From NCBI GenBank assembly GCA_949987565.1, contig OX465114.1, forward strand, positions 3,624,832-3,688,831: a DNA stretch of 64,000 bases. Direction: 5' to 3'. Position numbers and translations under genes: made by a program. How positions within the stretch are numbered: position 1 is the first letter of the stretch; every line of letters starts with the position of its first letter. The DNA is from Luidia sarsii. Its lineage: Eukaryota; Echinodermata; Asteroidea; Paxillosida; Luidiidae. A model generated the notes under the pieces. The model saw only the letters and a list, made by a program, of their open reading frames with translations, was not told the DNA's origin and made no database searches. This document shows positions 39,760 to 52,000 of this stretch, one piece after another.

Positions 39760-40110
39760 TTTAAGGACCCCGTTAAAACTCGTGATTGTATTGGCAGCGA
39801 TTGTTGCTCTCCTACCTCTATAATTTGCACGATTTAAAGATGTTGTATGCCCGCGTTTAAATGTCGTATTTATTGCACGTAGTGATGAGTTCACTGAACG
39901 GTCAAGCCGAGGCTTATCGTTTGGATACCTAATCACCGATTCCTTGAGGATGCACAGGTCCTCGCAAAATGTTACGTAGTTTACAGTGACTTGTGCACAT
40001 TCATCTAAGTCAGCTGAGCTGTCAATGAATAGAGTCCAGTCTGTACAATCAAAGCAGGCCTGGAGCCTCTGAATGCCCTCCTTCGTCCACTCAGGAACAC
40101 GACCCTTGAT
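39760..40110 (-). pseudogene. LINE ORF2 fragment (Rex1/CR1-type, inter-domain region)
   Basis: The minus strand reads WTKEGIQRLQACFDCTDW, VTVNYVTFCEDLCI and YPNDKPRLDRSVN in one frame. This is the pattern (LQ-CF-TDW ... YI-FC ... NNKPW) seen between endonuclease and reverse transcriptase in Rex1/CR1-like LINEs. There is no endonuclease or RT core around it, and the W of NKPW is replaced, so it is a dead fragment. Clade assignment is by memory of the motif. Confidence 0.7.
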
Positions 40111-40539
40111 TGAATTGATTGACTTTAATGGGTTAACATAATCACTCTCACGAACTCACACAAAATAATGTTGACAATGCCACCTTAAGTCTCCCTTGCA
40201 TATGCAACTCTCGCTGTTCAAATCCACATGTGTCCTATATTAGAGCAAATGACACTTGGAAATAGGTCTGTACATGTAACTGTAGGATTTTATGACACTT
40301 GTCGTGCGCATACAGAGCGCATGAATTCTTATCAACAGGCTGCTTCGAATCTTGCATGTACGTTGCGTTTTCAATCATAATTCTTAAAAAAATAAGATGT
40401 TCGCGATTGATTAGTAAGCATACAACCCCATGCAATGCATCGTTGTTGTTTTTAGGTTTTCCCGCATGTTTTTTTTATTGTCATGGACATGTGGGGATAG
40501 GTTTCGATTATGTATATTGTCTTTGAAAACAAATGGAAA

Positions 40540-40645
40540 ACAAAACATGTAGTAAACAGGGACTTGAACAAGAGACATCTGCTTTTTGAGTACCAGCCCT
40601 CTTACCGCCTGACCTATATATCAAACTCTTCAATAATGGACTTCC
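40540..40645 (-). repeat. tRNA-like repeat, family A
   Basis: Reverse copy: ACAGGGACTTGAACAAGAGA, CTCTTACCGCCTGACCTATA. Confidence 0.75.
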
Positions 40646-41193
40646 CTAATCATGATGAACACAATATCGCTGGGTTACATCTGAATGTGTTAACATGTAA
40701 GAGTAAAAAAAGTCAGCCTTAGAGGCTGATATCAATCAGACGGGTAATAAGTTCGGTAAAGACCTCCATCCCTCTGACTGCCAGTCAAGCAAACAACCAA
40801 AAATAACTCGTTATTTTTCGGTGAAATTCGTTTTACGCGCTGAGGAGAAGACCCGGTATTGCTTTAGATTTCTTTAGTTGTGATGGGTATAACGTTAACT
40901 TGTGTTAGATCATGTTCAAATGTGTCAGATAATTTTCGTTTGAGTAGATTTTACACGACTTACAATCATCCTAAAATTCGTTCGATATTATCTCCACCTG
41001 TGAAACTGCTGGAACAATTATCACAAATCAATACTCGGTTAATTTCACAGGCTCCGATTGAATTTAGCGTTTGAATTTAAAGTCTCTTTGAGGGAACAGT
41101 GATTTGGTGTTCTGTTTTTTGGAAATAAATCTATAATATCGAACGCGGTATATTCCAAGGACTTATTTTGATATGCAAAGGTTAGATGTCGTG

Positions 41194-41534
41194 TTATATT
41201 TTATTGTAATAGCAGAAATTCAGGACTGTGTAGTAGTAGCTAAATGTACCGTACGGGTAATTGCCATTATGATAGCCCGAGCCATCCACACTCCATTGGA
41301 ACCACTCCCGTGTGTCATTCATACCCTGCACCTTCTGGCACCGACTGGTGTAAGGGAACAGGTAGAACGGGCTGTGTGACGGCAAGGTGATCGGTACAGA
41401 TGCATTACCATCGGTCATACAGCAGAAGTGGATCAGAGTGTCCTGGTCGTACACTCCCGATGGCACGGTGCCATTGACGCTGTTAGTGTTGCCAGTATCC
41501 TCGTCATCCCAGAATACGGACCCAGATGACATAC
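41194..41534 (-). CDS. ApeC-domain (apextrin-like) protein, terminal exon
   Basis: The acceptor TTTTTCGGTCTAG is followed by GMSSGSVFWDDEDTGNTNSV, IHFCCMTDG, LPSHSPFYLFPYTSRCQKVQ, WFQWSVDG and a C-terminal LNFCYY before TAA. The FCC, FYLF-Y-CQ-V and paired cysteine pattern is the second half of the apextrin C-terminal (ApeC) domain, found in secreted proteins of echinoderms, amphioxus and molluscs and linked to extracellular matrix and microbe recognition. An AATAAA word overlaps the stop region. Two start bases join in phase with the exon at 41986. Confidence 0.88.
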
Positions 41535-41985
41535 CTAGACCGAAAAATGAAAGGGAGAAAAGCAGAAGCAAATGTAAACTGTAATCTTTATTGTCTGGGT
41601 TGGAAACGGTCGTTTTACTTTCCCATTTTTGATATTAATTTCTTCTAAGCGCATTTTGATTTACATTTTGGTAATTTTAGTCAGTATGCAGTTTGCAACA
41701 TTTTTGTATATCACCTTTATTCTAAGCACATTACATTATCATGTTGATATCGATTCTTTCTTTTGAACAGGTAACGCATGGAGGTAACCATTTGAAATCA
41801 CATTTCCACGATAAAAAATGTCTTCCCACTCTCTGCCTATTATTTTGCGCTTTGCTATTTAAACGACCTGCAAAATGAGTATCTTTTCAGGAATGATTTA
41901 TTTCAGCACACGTTGATGTTGATAATAGTGGTGCATTTCTGAATGCACGGTATTCGCCACGCAGGGGAATCTTTACATAGCTTAC

Positions 41986-42267
41986 CGCTTGGACAGTTTT
42001 GTCCGTACTTGAACAAGCAGTACTGCCCACTCGGCCAGACGGGATCAGTATCAGCAACACGGTCTACGGTCTTCATGCAGAAGTGCTGCCACATGTCGTC
42101 AACTGTGTATGGACCTTTGAGGTGGATTCCTGCTGACCAAGCATTCGGCCTTCTGCCTGCTGTGTCTTGGAAACGGGATCCTGTCTTCCAGTCAAAGCCA
42201 GAATCAGTCGGGCAACCGCTGGTTGGCATCGGTAACCCGTAGACTCCTTGCGGCCAGCTCGATCCCT
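41986..42267 (-). CDS. ApeC-domain (apextrin-like) protein, upstream exon
   Basis: Reads SSWPQGVYGLPMPTSGCPTD, FDWKTGSRFQDTAGRRPNAW, HLKGPYTVDDMWQHFCMKT and WPSGQYCLFKYGQNCPSG, then donor GTAAGC in phase 1. WP-G-YGLP-P-GCP and HL-G-HFC-KT are the hallmark first half of ApeC. The two exons together form a complete ApeC domain of about 205 residues. Upstream exons (signal peptide or partner domains) were not resolved; an open stretch at 42345-42480 is a weak candidate. Confidence 0.88.
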
Positions 42268-43055
42268 CTAGAATTAGTAAATAGATTAAGACATATATCC
42301 ATTAATATTGATAAAGGTTCAGTCTCTTTCTTCTGCATAATAACGCATTCTGATCTGCAACGTGTTCGCATATGGATGATCACATAATATCCTTGAGGTG
42401 GGACCGGAAGCTCAATGGTGGGCGATGTAGAACCAATCCTGCCGAGGGTCCAGCGACCTGGTTTTCGTAAAGCGTGTACCAACACACTATTTTAATAAGT
42501 AGCCTGTACAGGCTAAATCAACTGATCCGATGTATAACACAACAGTGGTATAGTCATTCGTTTGTGTGTGATTCTTTTTCTCGAAGATTAAAAGTCTTAT
42601 ACATAAGGTGTTTTTTTACTATGCTAAAATGGGGTAGGAAAGCGAAAATTATGGCAAAAAAAGTCGCGTTTTAGGGGTGATTCTATTTTGTGCTAAAATT
42701 AGCAATAAACCTACTCTGCAGTAGTGGTAGGGCCAATCTGGTTCATTTAGTTCTATGACGTGGATGGGAAAGGGGGAGGTGGGAAAGGGACTTGAAAAGT
42801 TTGTTTCACTTTAAACAAGTTGAAGGAAAATCATTTGATAGGAAGGAGGGTAAGTTAAAATTCTGCAGCAGATTGACTTGCGTAGGAATATTTTCTGATA
42901 CAGATTGACCGTTTGCAGTAGAAATGATTGTAGTCCTTGAACCGGTGGAATGTTTTGGCGATGGAAAGCGGAAGGGGTAATTGTTCTGCCTCAGATTGAC
43001 CACGTGTATGGATGAATAGGAAAATGGAACGAGGGTACACAATATTGGTGCCGTG
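42268..43055. other. DNA upstream of the ApeC exon, to array edge
   Basis: It contains an open minus-strand stretch (42345-42480, with ELPVPPQGYYVIIHMRTRC) that could be an upstream exon but lacks a good donor in the required phase, and near 42860-43010 a repeated CAGATTGACC word. No other gene is seen. Confidence 0.4.
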
Positions 43056-43059
43056 TGTG

Positions 43060-46000
43060 GATCCGAAAGGGATTTTTGGGGAAAGGGATATATTTGGTGG
43101 AAAGGATGCAAGATTGTGGGAAAAGATGCAAGATTGGGGGAAAGAGATGTGAGAGGTGAGTTTGGAGGAAAATATGTAAGTTTTTGTGAAAGGGATTTGA
43201 GTTTGGGGGAAAGGGATGTAAGATTGGGGGAAAGGGACGGTGAGTTTGATGAAAAAGAGATTTGAGTTTTGGGGAAAGGATGCAAGACTGGGAGAAAGAG
43301 ATGGGAGTTTTGGGAAAGGGATTTGAGTTTGGGGGAAAGGGATGTGAGTTTGAGTGAAAGAGATGTGAGTTTGGGGGAAATGGATGTGAGTTTGGTTGAA
43401 AGGATGCAAGATTGTGGGAAAGGATGCAAGATGGGGGAAAGAGATGTAAGTTTGGGGGTAATGAACACTAGTTTGGGGGAAAGGGATGTTAATTTGGTGG
43501 GAAGGGATGTGAGTTTGTGGAAAAAGATGTGATTTCGGGGGAATGGGATATGATTTTAGGAAAAGGGATGGTGAATTTGAGAGAAAAAGATGTGAGTTTT
43601 TTGGGGTAAGGAATGTGAGTTTCAGGGAAAGGATGTGAGTTTGAGGGAAAGGATGTGAGTTTGAGGGTAAGATATGCAAGATTTGGTTAAAGGAATGCAA
43701 ATGTTTGGAAAAGGGATGATGAGTTTTGGTGATGTGAGTTTGCGGGAAAGGGATGCTAGTTTAAGGGAAAGAGATGTGAGTTTGGGGGAAAGAGATGTGG
43801 GTTTTTGGGGAAAGAGATGTGAGTTTGGATGAAAAGATGCAACTTTGGGTGAAGGGGATTTGAGTTTGGGGAAAAGCGATGTGAATCAGTGAGTGAAAGG
43901 GATGCAAGTTTAGGGAAAGGGATACAAGGTTAGGGGAAAGGGATGTGAATCAATGAATGAAAGGGATTTGAGTTTTGGGGAAAGAGCTGGATGTTTGGAG
44001 GGAAAGGGAAGTGAGTATGGGGGACAAGTTTTGCGGAAAGGGACGTTGAGTTTGGGGTTAAGAAATGTGAGTTTGGGTGAAAGAGATGAGAGATTGGGAA
44101 AGGATTGCGAGTTTGCGGGAAAAGATGTGAGTTCGGGGAAACGAAGGTGAGTTTGAGAGAAAGAGATGTGAGTTTGGGGGAAAGGGATGTGAGTTTGGGG
44201 GAAGAGATGTCAGTTTGAGGGAAAGGATTTGAGTTCGCGGGACAGGGATGCTAGTTTTGTGGAAAGGGAAGTGAGTTTGGGGGAAAGGGAAGTGAGTTTG
44301 GTGGAAAGAGATGCGAGTTTGGAGGAACAGATGCAAGTTTTTGTGAAAGGGATGTGAGTTTTGGGGAAAGGGATGGGAGTTTGGGGGAAAAATATGTGAG
44401 TTTGGGGGAAAGGGATGTGAGTTTGGGGGAAAGGGATGTGAGTTTGAAGGAAAGAGATGTGAGTTTTGGGGAAAGGGATATATTTGGTGGAAAGGATGCA
44501 AGATTGTGGGAAAAGATGCAAGATGCAAAGAGATGTGAGTTTGAGGGAATCGAATGCTAGTTTTGGGGAAAGGAATGTTAATTTGGTGGAAAGGGATGTG
44601 AGTTTGGGGAAAGAGATGGTGAATTTGAGAGAAAAAGATGTTAGTATTTTGGGGTAAGGAATGTGAGTTTGAGGGAAAGAGATGAAAGATTTGGGGAAAG
44701 GAATGCAATTTTTTGGGAAAAGGGATGATGAGTTTGGGTGATGTGAGTTTGCGGGAAAGGGATGCTAGTTTAAGGGAAAGAGATGTGAGATTGTGGGAAA
44801 GAGATGTGAATTTGGTGGAAAGGGATGTGAGTAAATTTCGGAGAAAGGTATGTGAGTTTGGTGAAAGGGGAAGTGAATCAGTTAGTGAAAGGGATGCAAG
44901 TTTAGGGAAAGGGATGCAAGGTTGGGGGAAGGGATGTGAATCAGTGAGTGAAAAGGATTTTAGTTTTGGGGAAAGAGCTGGATGTTTGAAGGGAAAGGGA
45001 TTTGAGTTTGGGGACAAGTTTTGCGGAAAGGGTGGTTGAGTTTGGGGTTAAGAGATGTGAGTTTGGGGGAAAGAGATCAGATATTGGGAAAGGAATGTGA
45101 GTTTGCGGGGAAAAGATGTGAGTTTGGGGGAAACGAATGTGAGTTTGACAGAAAGAGATGTGAGTTTGGGGGAAAGAGATGTGAGTTTGGGGGAAGAGAT
45201 GTGAGTTGGAGGGAAAGGATGTGAGTTTGGGGGAAAGGGATGCTAGTTTTGTGGAAAGGGATGTGAGTTCGGGGGAAAGGCACGGTGAGAGAAGTGAGGT
45301 TGGGGGAATTATGCAAGATTTTGGAGAAATTGATGGGAGTTTGGGGGAAAGGGATGTGAGTTTGGGGGAAAGGGATGTAAGTTTGAGGGAAAGAGATGTG
45401 AATTTTGCGGAAAGGGATGTGAGTTTGGCTGAAAGGATACAAGATTGTGGGAAAGGATGCAAGACTGGGGGAAATAGATGTGAGTTTGGGGAAATGAATG
45501 CTAGTTTAGGGAAATGAATGCTAGTTTAGGGGAAAGGGATGTTAATTTGGTTGGAAGGGATGTGAGTTTGGGGAGAGAGATGAAAGTTCGGAGGAAAGGG
45601 ATGTAATTTTGGGGAAAGGGATGGTGAATTTGAGAGCAAAAGATGTGATTTTTTGTGTTTAAGGATTGTGAGTTTGAGGGAGAGGATGTGAGTTTGAGGG
45701 AAAGGATGTGAGTTTGAGGGTAAGATATGCAAGATTTGGTGAAAGGAATGCAAATGTTTGGTAAGGGGTTGATGAGTTTTGGTGATGTGAGTTTGCGGGA
45801 AAGGGATGCTAGTTTAAGGGAAAGAGATGTGAGTTTGGGGGAAAGAGATGTGGGTTTGGGGGAAAGAGATGTGAGTTTGGATGAAAAGATGCAACTTTTG
45901 GTGAAGGGGATTTGAGTTTGGGGAAAAGCGATGTGAATCAGTGAGTGAAAGGGATGCAAGTTTAGGGAAAGGGATACAAGGTTAGGGAAAGGGATGTGAA

Positions 46001-49000
46001 TCAATGAATGAAAGGGATTTGAGTTTTGGGGAAAGAGCTGGATGTTTGGAGGGAAAGGGAAGTGAGTATGGGGGACAAGTTTTGCGGAAAGGGACGTTGA
46101 GTTTGGGGTTAAGAAATGTGAGTTTGGGTGAAAGAGATGAGAGATTGGGAAAGGATTGCGAGTTTGCGGGAAAAGATGTGAGTTCGGGGAAACGAGTGTG
46201 AGTTTGAGAGAAAGAGATGTGAGTTTGGGGGAAAGGGATGTGAGTTTGGGTGAAGAGATGTCAGTTTGAGGGAAATGATGTGAGTTCGCGGGAAAGGGAT
46301 GCTAGTTTTGTGGAAAGGGATGTGAGGTAGGGGGAAAGGGAAGTGAGTTTGGTGGAAAGAGATGCGAGTTTGTAGGAACAGATGCAAGTTTTTGTGAAAG
46401 GGATGTGAGTTTTGGGGAAAGGGATGGGAGTTTGGGGGAAAGAGATGTGGGTTTGGGGGAAAGAGATGTGAGTTTGGATGAAAAGATGCAACTTTTGGTG
46501 AAGGGGATTTGAGTTTGGGGAAAAGCGATGTGAATCAGTGAGTGAAAGGGATGCAAGTTTAGGGAAAGGGATACAAGGTTAGGGAAAGGGATGTGAATCA
46601 ATGAATGAAAGGGATTTGAGTTTTGGGGAAAGAGCTGGATGTTTGGAGGGAAAGGGAAGTGAGTATGGGGGACAAGTTTTGCGGAAAGGGACGTTGAGTT
46701 TGGGGTTAAGAAATGTGAGTTTGGGTGAAAGAGATGAGGGATTGCGAAAGGATTGCGAGTTTGCCGGAAAAGATGTGAGTTCGGGGAAACGAGTGTGAGT
46801 TTGAGAGAAAGAGATGTGAGTTTGGGGGAAAGGGATGTGAGTTTGGGTGAAGAGATGTCAGTTTGAGGGAAATGATGTGAGTTCGCGGGAAAGGGATGCT
46901 AGTTTTGTGGAAAGGGATGTGAGTTAGGGGGAAAGGGAAGTGAGTTTGGTGGAAAGAGATGCGAGTTTGTAGGAACAGATGCAAGTTTTTGTGAAAGGGA
47001 TGTGAGTTTTGGGGAAAGGGATGGGAGTTTGGGGGAAAGAGATGGGAGTTTGGGGAAAATGGATGTGAGTTTGGGGGAAAGGGATGTGAGTTTGAGGGAA
47101 AGAGATGTGAGTTTTGGGGAAAGGGATATATTTGGCGGAAAGGATGCAAGATTGTGGGAAAAGATGCAAGATGCAAAGAGATGTGAGTTTGAGGGAATCG
47201 AATGCTAGTTTTGGGGAAAGGAATGTTAATTTGGTGGAAAGGGATGTGAGTTTGGGGAAAGAGATGGTGAATTTGAGAGAAAAAGATGTCAGTTTTTTGG
47301 GGTAAGGAATGTGAGTTTGAGGGAAAGAGATGAAAGATTTGGGGAAAGGAATGCAATTTTTTGGGAAAAGGGATGATGAGTTTGGGTGATGTGAGTTTGC
47401 GGGAAAGAGATGCTAGTTTAAGGGAAAGAGATGTGAGATTGTGGGAAAGAGATGTGAATTTGGTGGAAAGGGATGTGAGTAAATTTCGGAGAAAGGTATG
47501 TGAGTTTGGTGAAAGGGGAAGTGAATCAGTTAGTGAAAGGGATGCAAGTTTAGGGAAAGGGGTGCAAGGTTGGGGGAAGGGATGTGAATCAGTGAGTGAA
47601 AAGGATTTTAGTTTTGGGGAAAGAGCTGGATGTTTGAAGGGAAAGGGATTTGAGTTTGGGGACAAGTTTTGCGGAAAGGGTGGTTGAGTTTGGGGTTAAG
47701 AGATGTGAGTTTGGGGGAAAGAGATAAGATATTGGGAAAGGAATGTGAGTTTGCGGGGAAAAGATGTGAGTTTGGGGGAAACGAATGTGAGTTTGACAGA
47801 AAGAGATGTGAGTTTGGGGGAAAGAGATGTGAGTTTGGGGGAAGAGATGTGAGTTGGAGGGAAAGGATGTGAGTTTGGAGGAAAGGGATGCTAGTTTTGT
47901 GGAAAGGGATGTGAGTTCGGGGGAAAGGCACGGTGAGAGAAGTGAGGTTGGGGGAATTATGCAAGATTTTGGAGAAATTGATGGGAGTTTGGGGGAAAGG
48001 GATGTGAGTTTGGGGGAAAGGGATGTAAGTTTGAGGGAAAGAGATGTGAATTTTGCGGAAAGGGATGTGAGTTTGGCTGAAAGGATACAAGATTGTGGGA
48101 AAGGATGCAAGACTGGGGAAATAGATGTGAGTTTGGGGAAATGAATGCTAGTTTAGGGAAATGAATGCTAGTTTAGGGGAAAGGGATGTTAATTTGGTTG
48201 GAAGGGATGTGAGTTTGGGGAGAGAGATGTGAGTTCGGAGGAAAGGGATGTAATTTTGGGGAAAGGGATGGTGAATTTGAGAGCAAAAGATGTGATTTTT
48301 TGTGTTTAAGGAATGTGAGTTTGAGGGAGAGGATGTGAGTTTGAGGGAAAGGATGTGAGTTTGAGGGTAAGATATGCAAGATTTGGTGAAAGGAATGCAA
48401 ATGTTTGGTAAGGGGTTGATGAGTTTTGGTGATGTGAGTTTGCGGGAAAGGGATGCTAGTTTAAGGGAAAGAGATGTGAGTTTGGGGGAAAGAGATGTGG
48501 GTTTGGGGGAAAGAGATGTGAGTATGGATGAAAAGATGCAACTTTTGGTGAAGGGGATTTGAGTTTGGGGAAAAGCGATGTGAATCAGTGAGTGAAAGGG
48601 ATGCAAGTTTAGGGAAAGGGATACAAGGTTAGGGAAAGGGATGTGAATCAATGAATGAAAGGGATTTGAGTTTTGGGGAAAGAGCTGGATGTTTGGAGGG
48701 AAAGGGAAGTGAGTATGGGGGACAAGTTTTGCGGAAAGGGACGTTGAGTTTGGGGTTAAGAAATGTGAGTTTGGGTGAAAGAGATGAGAGATTGGGAAAG
48801 GATTGCGAGTTTGCCGGAAAAGATGTGAGTTCGGGGAAACGAGTGTGAGTTTGAGAGAAAGAGATGTGAGTTTGGGGGAAAGGGATGTGAGTTTGGGTGA
48901 AGAGATGTCAGTTTGAGGGAAATGATGTGAGTTCGCGGGAAAGGGATTCTAGTTTTGTGGAAAGGGATGTGAGGTAGGGGAAAGGGAAGTGAGTTTGGTG

Positions 49001-52000
49001 GAAAGAGATGCGAGTTTGTAGGAACAGATGCAAGTTTTTGTGAAAGGGATGTGAGTTTTGGGGAAAGGGATGGGAGTTTGGGGGAAAGAGATGGGAGTTT
49101 GGGGGAAAGGGATGTGCGTTTGGGGGAAAGGGATGTGAGTTTGAGGGAAAGAGATGTGAGTTTTTGGGAAAGGGATATATTTGGCGGAAAGGATGCAAGA
49201 TTGTGGGAAAAGATGCAAGATGCAAAGAGATGTGAGTTTGAGGGAATCGAATGCTAGTTTTGGGGAAAGGAATGTTAATTTGGTGGAAAGGGATGTGAGT
49301 TTGGGGAAAGAGATGGTGAATTTGAGAGAAAAAGATGTTAGTTTTTTGGGGTAAGGAATGTGAGTTTGAGGGAAAGAGATGATAGATTCGGGGAAAGGAA
49401 TGCAATTTTTTGGGACAAGAGATGATGAGTTTGGGTGATGTGAGTTTGCGGGAAAGGGATGCTAGTTTAAGGGAAAGAGATGTGAGATTGTGGGAAAGAG
49501 ATGTGAATTTGGTGGAAAGGGATGTGAGTAAATTTCGGAGAAAGGTATGTGAGTTTGGTGAAAGGGGAAGTGAATCAGTTAGTGAAAGGGATGCAAGTTT
49601 AGGGAAAGGGATGCAAGGTTGGGGGAAGGGATGTGAATCAGTGAGTGAAAAGGATTTTAGTTTTGGGGAAAGAGCTGGATGTTTGAAGGGAAAGGGATTT
49701 GAGTTTTGGGACAAGTTTTGCGGAAAGGGTGGTTGAGTTTGGGGTTAAGAGATGTGAGTTTGGGGGAAAGAGATAAGATATTGGGAAAGGAATGTGAGTT
49801 TGCGGGGAAAAGATGTGAGTTTGGGGGAAACGAATGTGAGTTTGACAGAAAGAGATGTGAGTTTGGGGGAAAGAAATGTGAGTTTGGGGGAAGAGATGTC
49901 AGTTGGAGGGAAAGGATGTGAGTTTGGGGGAAAGGGATGCTAGTTTTGTGGAAAGGGATGTGAGTTCGGGGGAAAGGGATGTAAGTTTGAGGGAAAGAGA
50001 TGTGAATTTTGCGGAAAGGGATGTGAGTTTGGCTGAAAGGATACAAGATTGTGGGAAAGGATGCAAGATTGGGGGAAATAGATGTGAGTTTGGGGAAATG
50101 AATGCTAGTTTAGGGAAATGAATGCTAGTTTAGGGGAAAGGGATGTTAATTTGGTTGGAAGGGATGTGAGTTTGGGGAAAGAGATGTGAGTTCGGAGGAA
50201 AGGGATGTAATTTTGGGGAAAGGGATGGTGAATTTGAGAGCAAAAGTTACGATTTTTTGTGTTTAAGGAATGTGAGTTTGAGGGAGAGGATGTGAGTTTG
50301 AGGGAAAGGATGTGAGTTTGAGGGTAAGATATGCAAGGAAAGAGATGAAAGATTTGGGGAAAGGAACGCATTTTCGGAGGAAAAGGGATGATGAGTTTTG
50401 GTGATGTGAGTTTGCGGGAAAGGGATGCTAGTTTAAGGGAAAGAGATGTGAGTTTGTGGGAAAGAGATGTGAGTTTGGGGGAAAGAGATGCGAGTTCGGG
50501 TGAAAAGATGCAACTTTTGGTGAAGGGGATGTGAGTTTGGAGAAAGGGATGTAAGATTGGGGAGAGGGACTGTGAGTTTGATGGAAAAGAGATATGAGTT
50601 TTTGGGTGAGGATGCAAGATGAGGAAAATATTTGTGAGTTTGTGAGTTTACCGGAAAGGGATGTTAATTTGGGGGAAAGGGGTGGTGTTTTGATGGAAAG
50701 AGATGTGAGTTTGGGGGAAAGCAATGTGAGTTAGGGAAAGGGATATGAGTTTAAGGGAAAGAGATTTGAGTTTGAGGAAAGGGTTGCGAGTTTGGGAGAA
50801 AGGTATTTGAGTTTGGTGAAAAGGGATGTGAATCAGAGAGTGAAAGGATTGCAAGTTTAGGGAAAGGGATGCAAGGTTGGGGGAAAGGGATGTGAATCAG
50901 TGAGTGAAAGGGATTTGAGTTTTTGGGGAAAGAGATGGATGTTTGGAGGGAAAGGGATGTGAGTTTGGGGACAAGTTTTGCGGAAAGGGGCGTTGAGTTT
51001 GGGGTTAAGATAATTATGTGAGTTTGGGGGAAAGAGATGAGAGATTGGGAAAGGTAAGTGAGTTTGCGGGAAAAGGATGTGAGTTAGTGGGAAACTAATG
51101 TGAGTTTGAAAGAAAGAGTTGCTAGTTTTGTGGAAAGGGATGTGAGTTTGGGGGAAAGGGATGTGAGTTTTGGGGAAGAGATGTGAGTTTGTGGGAAAGG
51201 ATTTGAGTTCGCGGGAAAGAGTTGCTAGTTTTGTGGAAAGGGATGTGAGTTTGGGGGAAAGGGATGTGATTTTGGTGGAAAGAGATGCGAGTTTGGAGGA
51301 AAAGATTCAAGTTTTTGTGAAAGGGATGTGAGTTTTTGGGAAAGGTATGTAAGATTGGGGGAAAGGGACGGTGAGTTTGATGGAAAAGAGATGTGAGTTT
51401 GCGGGAAAGGATGCAAGATTGGGGGAAAGAGATGGGAGTTTGGGGGAAAAGGATGTGATTTTTGGGGAAAGGGATGTGAGTTTGAGGGAAAGAGATGTGA
51501 GTTTGGGGGAAAGGGATGTGAGTTTGGTGGAAAGGATGCAAGATTGTGGGAAAGGATGCAAGATTGTTAGAAAGAGATGTGAGTTTGGATGAATCGAATG
51601 CTAGTTTTTGGGAAAGGGATGATAATTTGGTGAGAAGGGATGTGAGTTTGGGAAAAGAGATATGAGTTTGGGGGAACAGATGTGAGTTCGGAAGAAAGGG
51701 ATGTGATTTTGGTGAAAGGGATGGTGAATTTGAGATAAAAAGATGTGAGCTTTTTGGGTAAGGAATCTGAGTTTGAGGGAAAGGATGTGAGTTTTAGTGA
51801 AAGAGATGCAAAATTTGGGGAAAGAGATGCATTTTTTTGGAAAAGGGATGATGAGTTTGGGTGTTGTGAGTTTGCGGGAAAGGGATGCTAGTTTGAGGGA
51901 AAGAAATGTGGGTTTGGGTGAAAGAGATGTGAGTTTGGGTGAAAAGATGCAACTTTTGGTAAAAGGGATGTGAGTTTGGGAAAAAAGGGATGTAAGATTG

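Noticed and set aside
44058..45017. 319-codon minus-strand frame as a repeat-protein gene
   Set aside because: The open frame follows from a 21-bp unit without stop triplets; all three minus frames are open and no splice, start or similarity evidence supports one of them.
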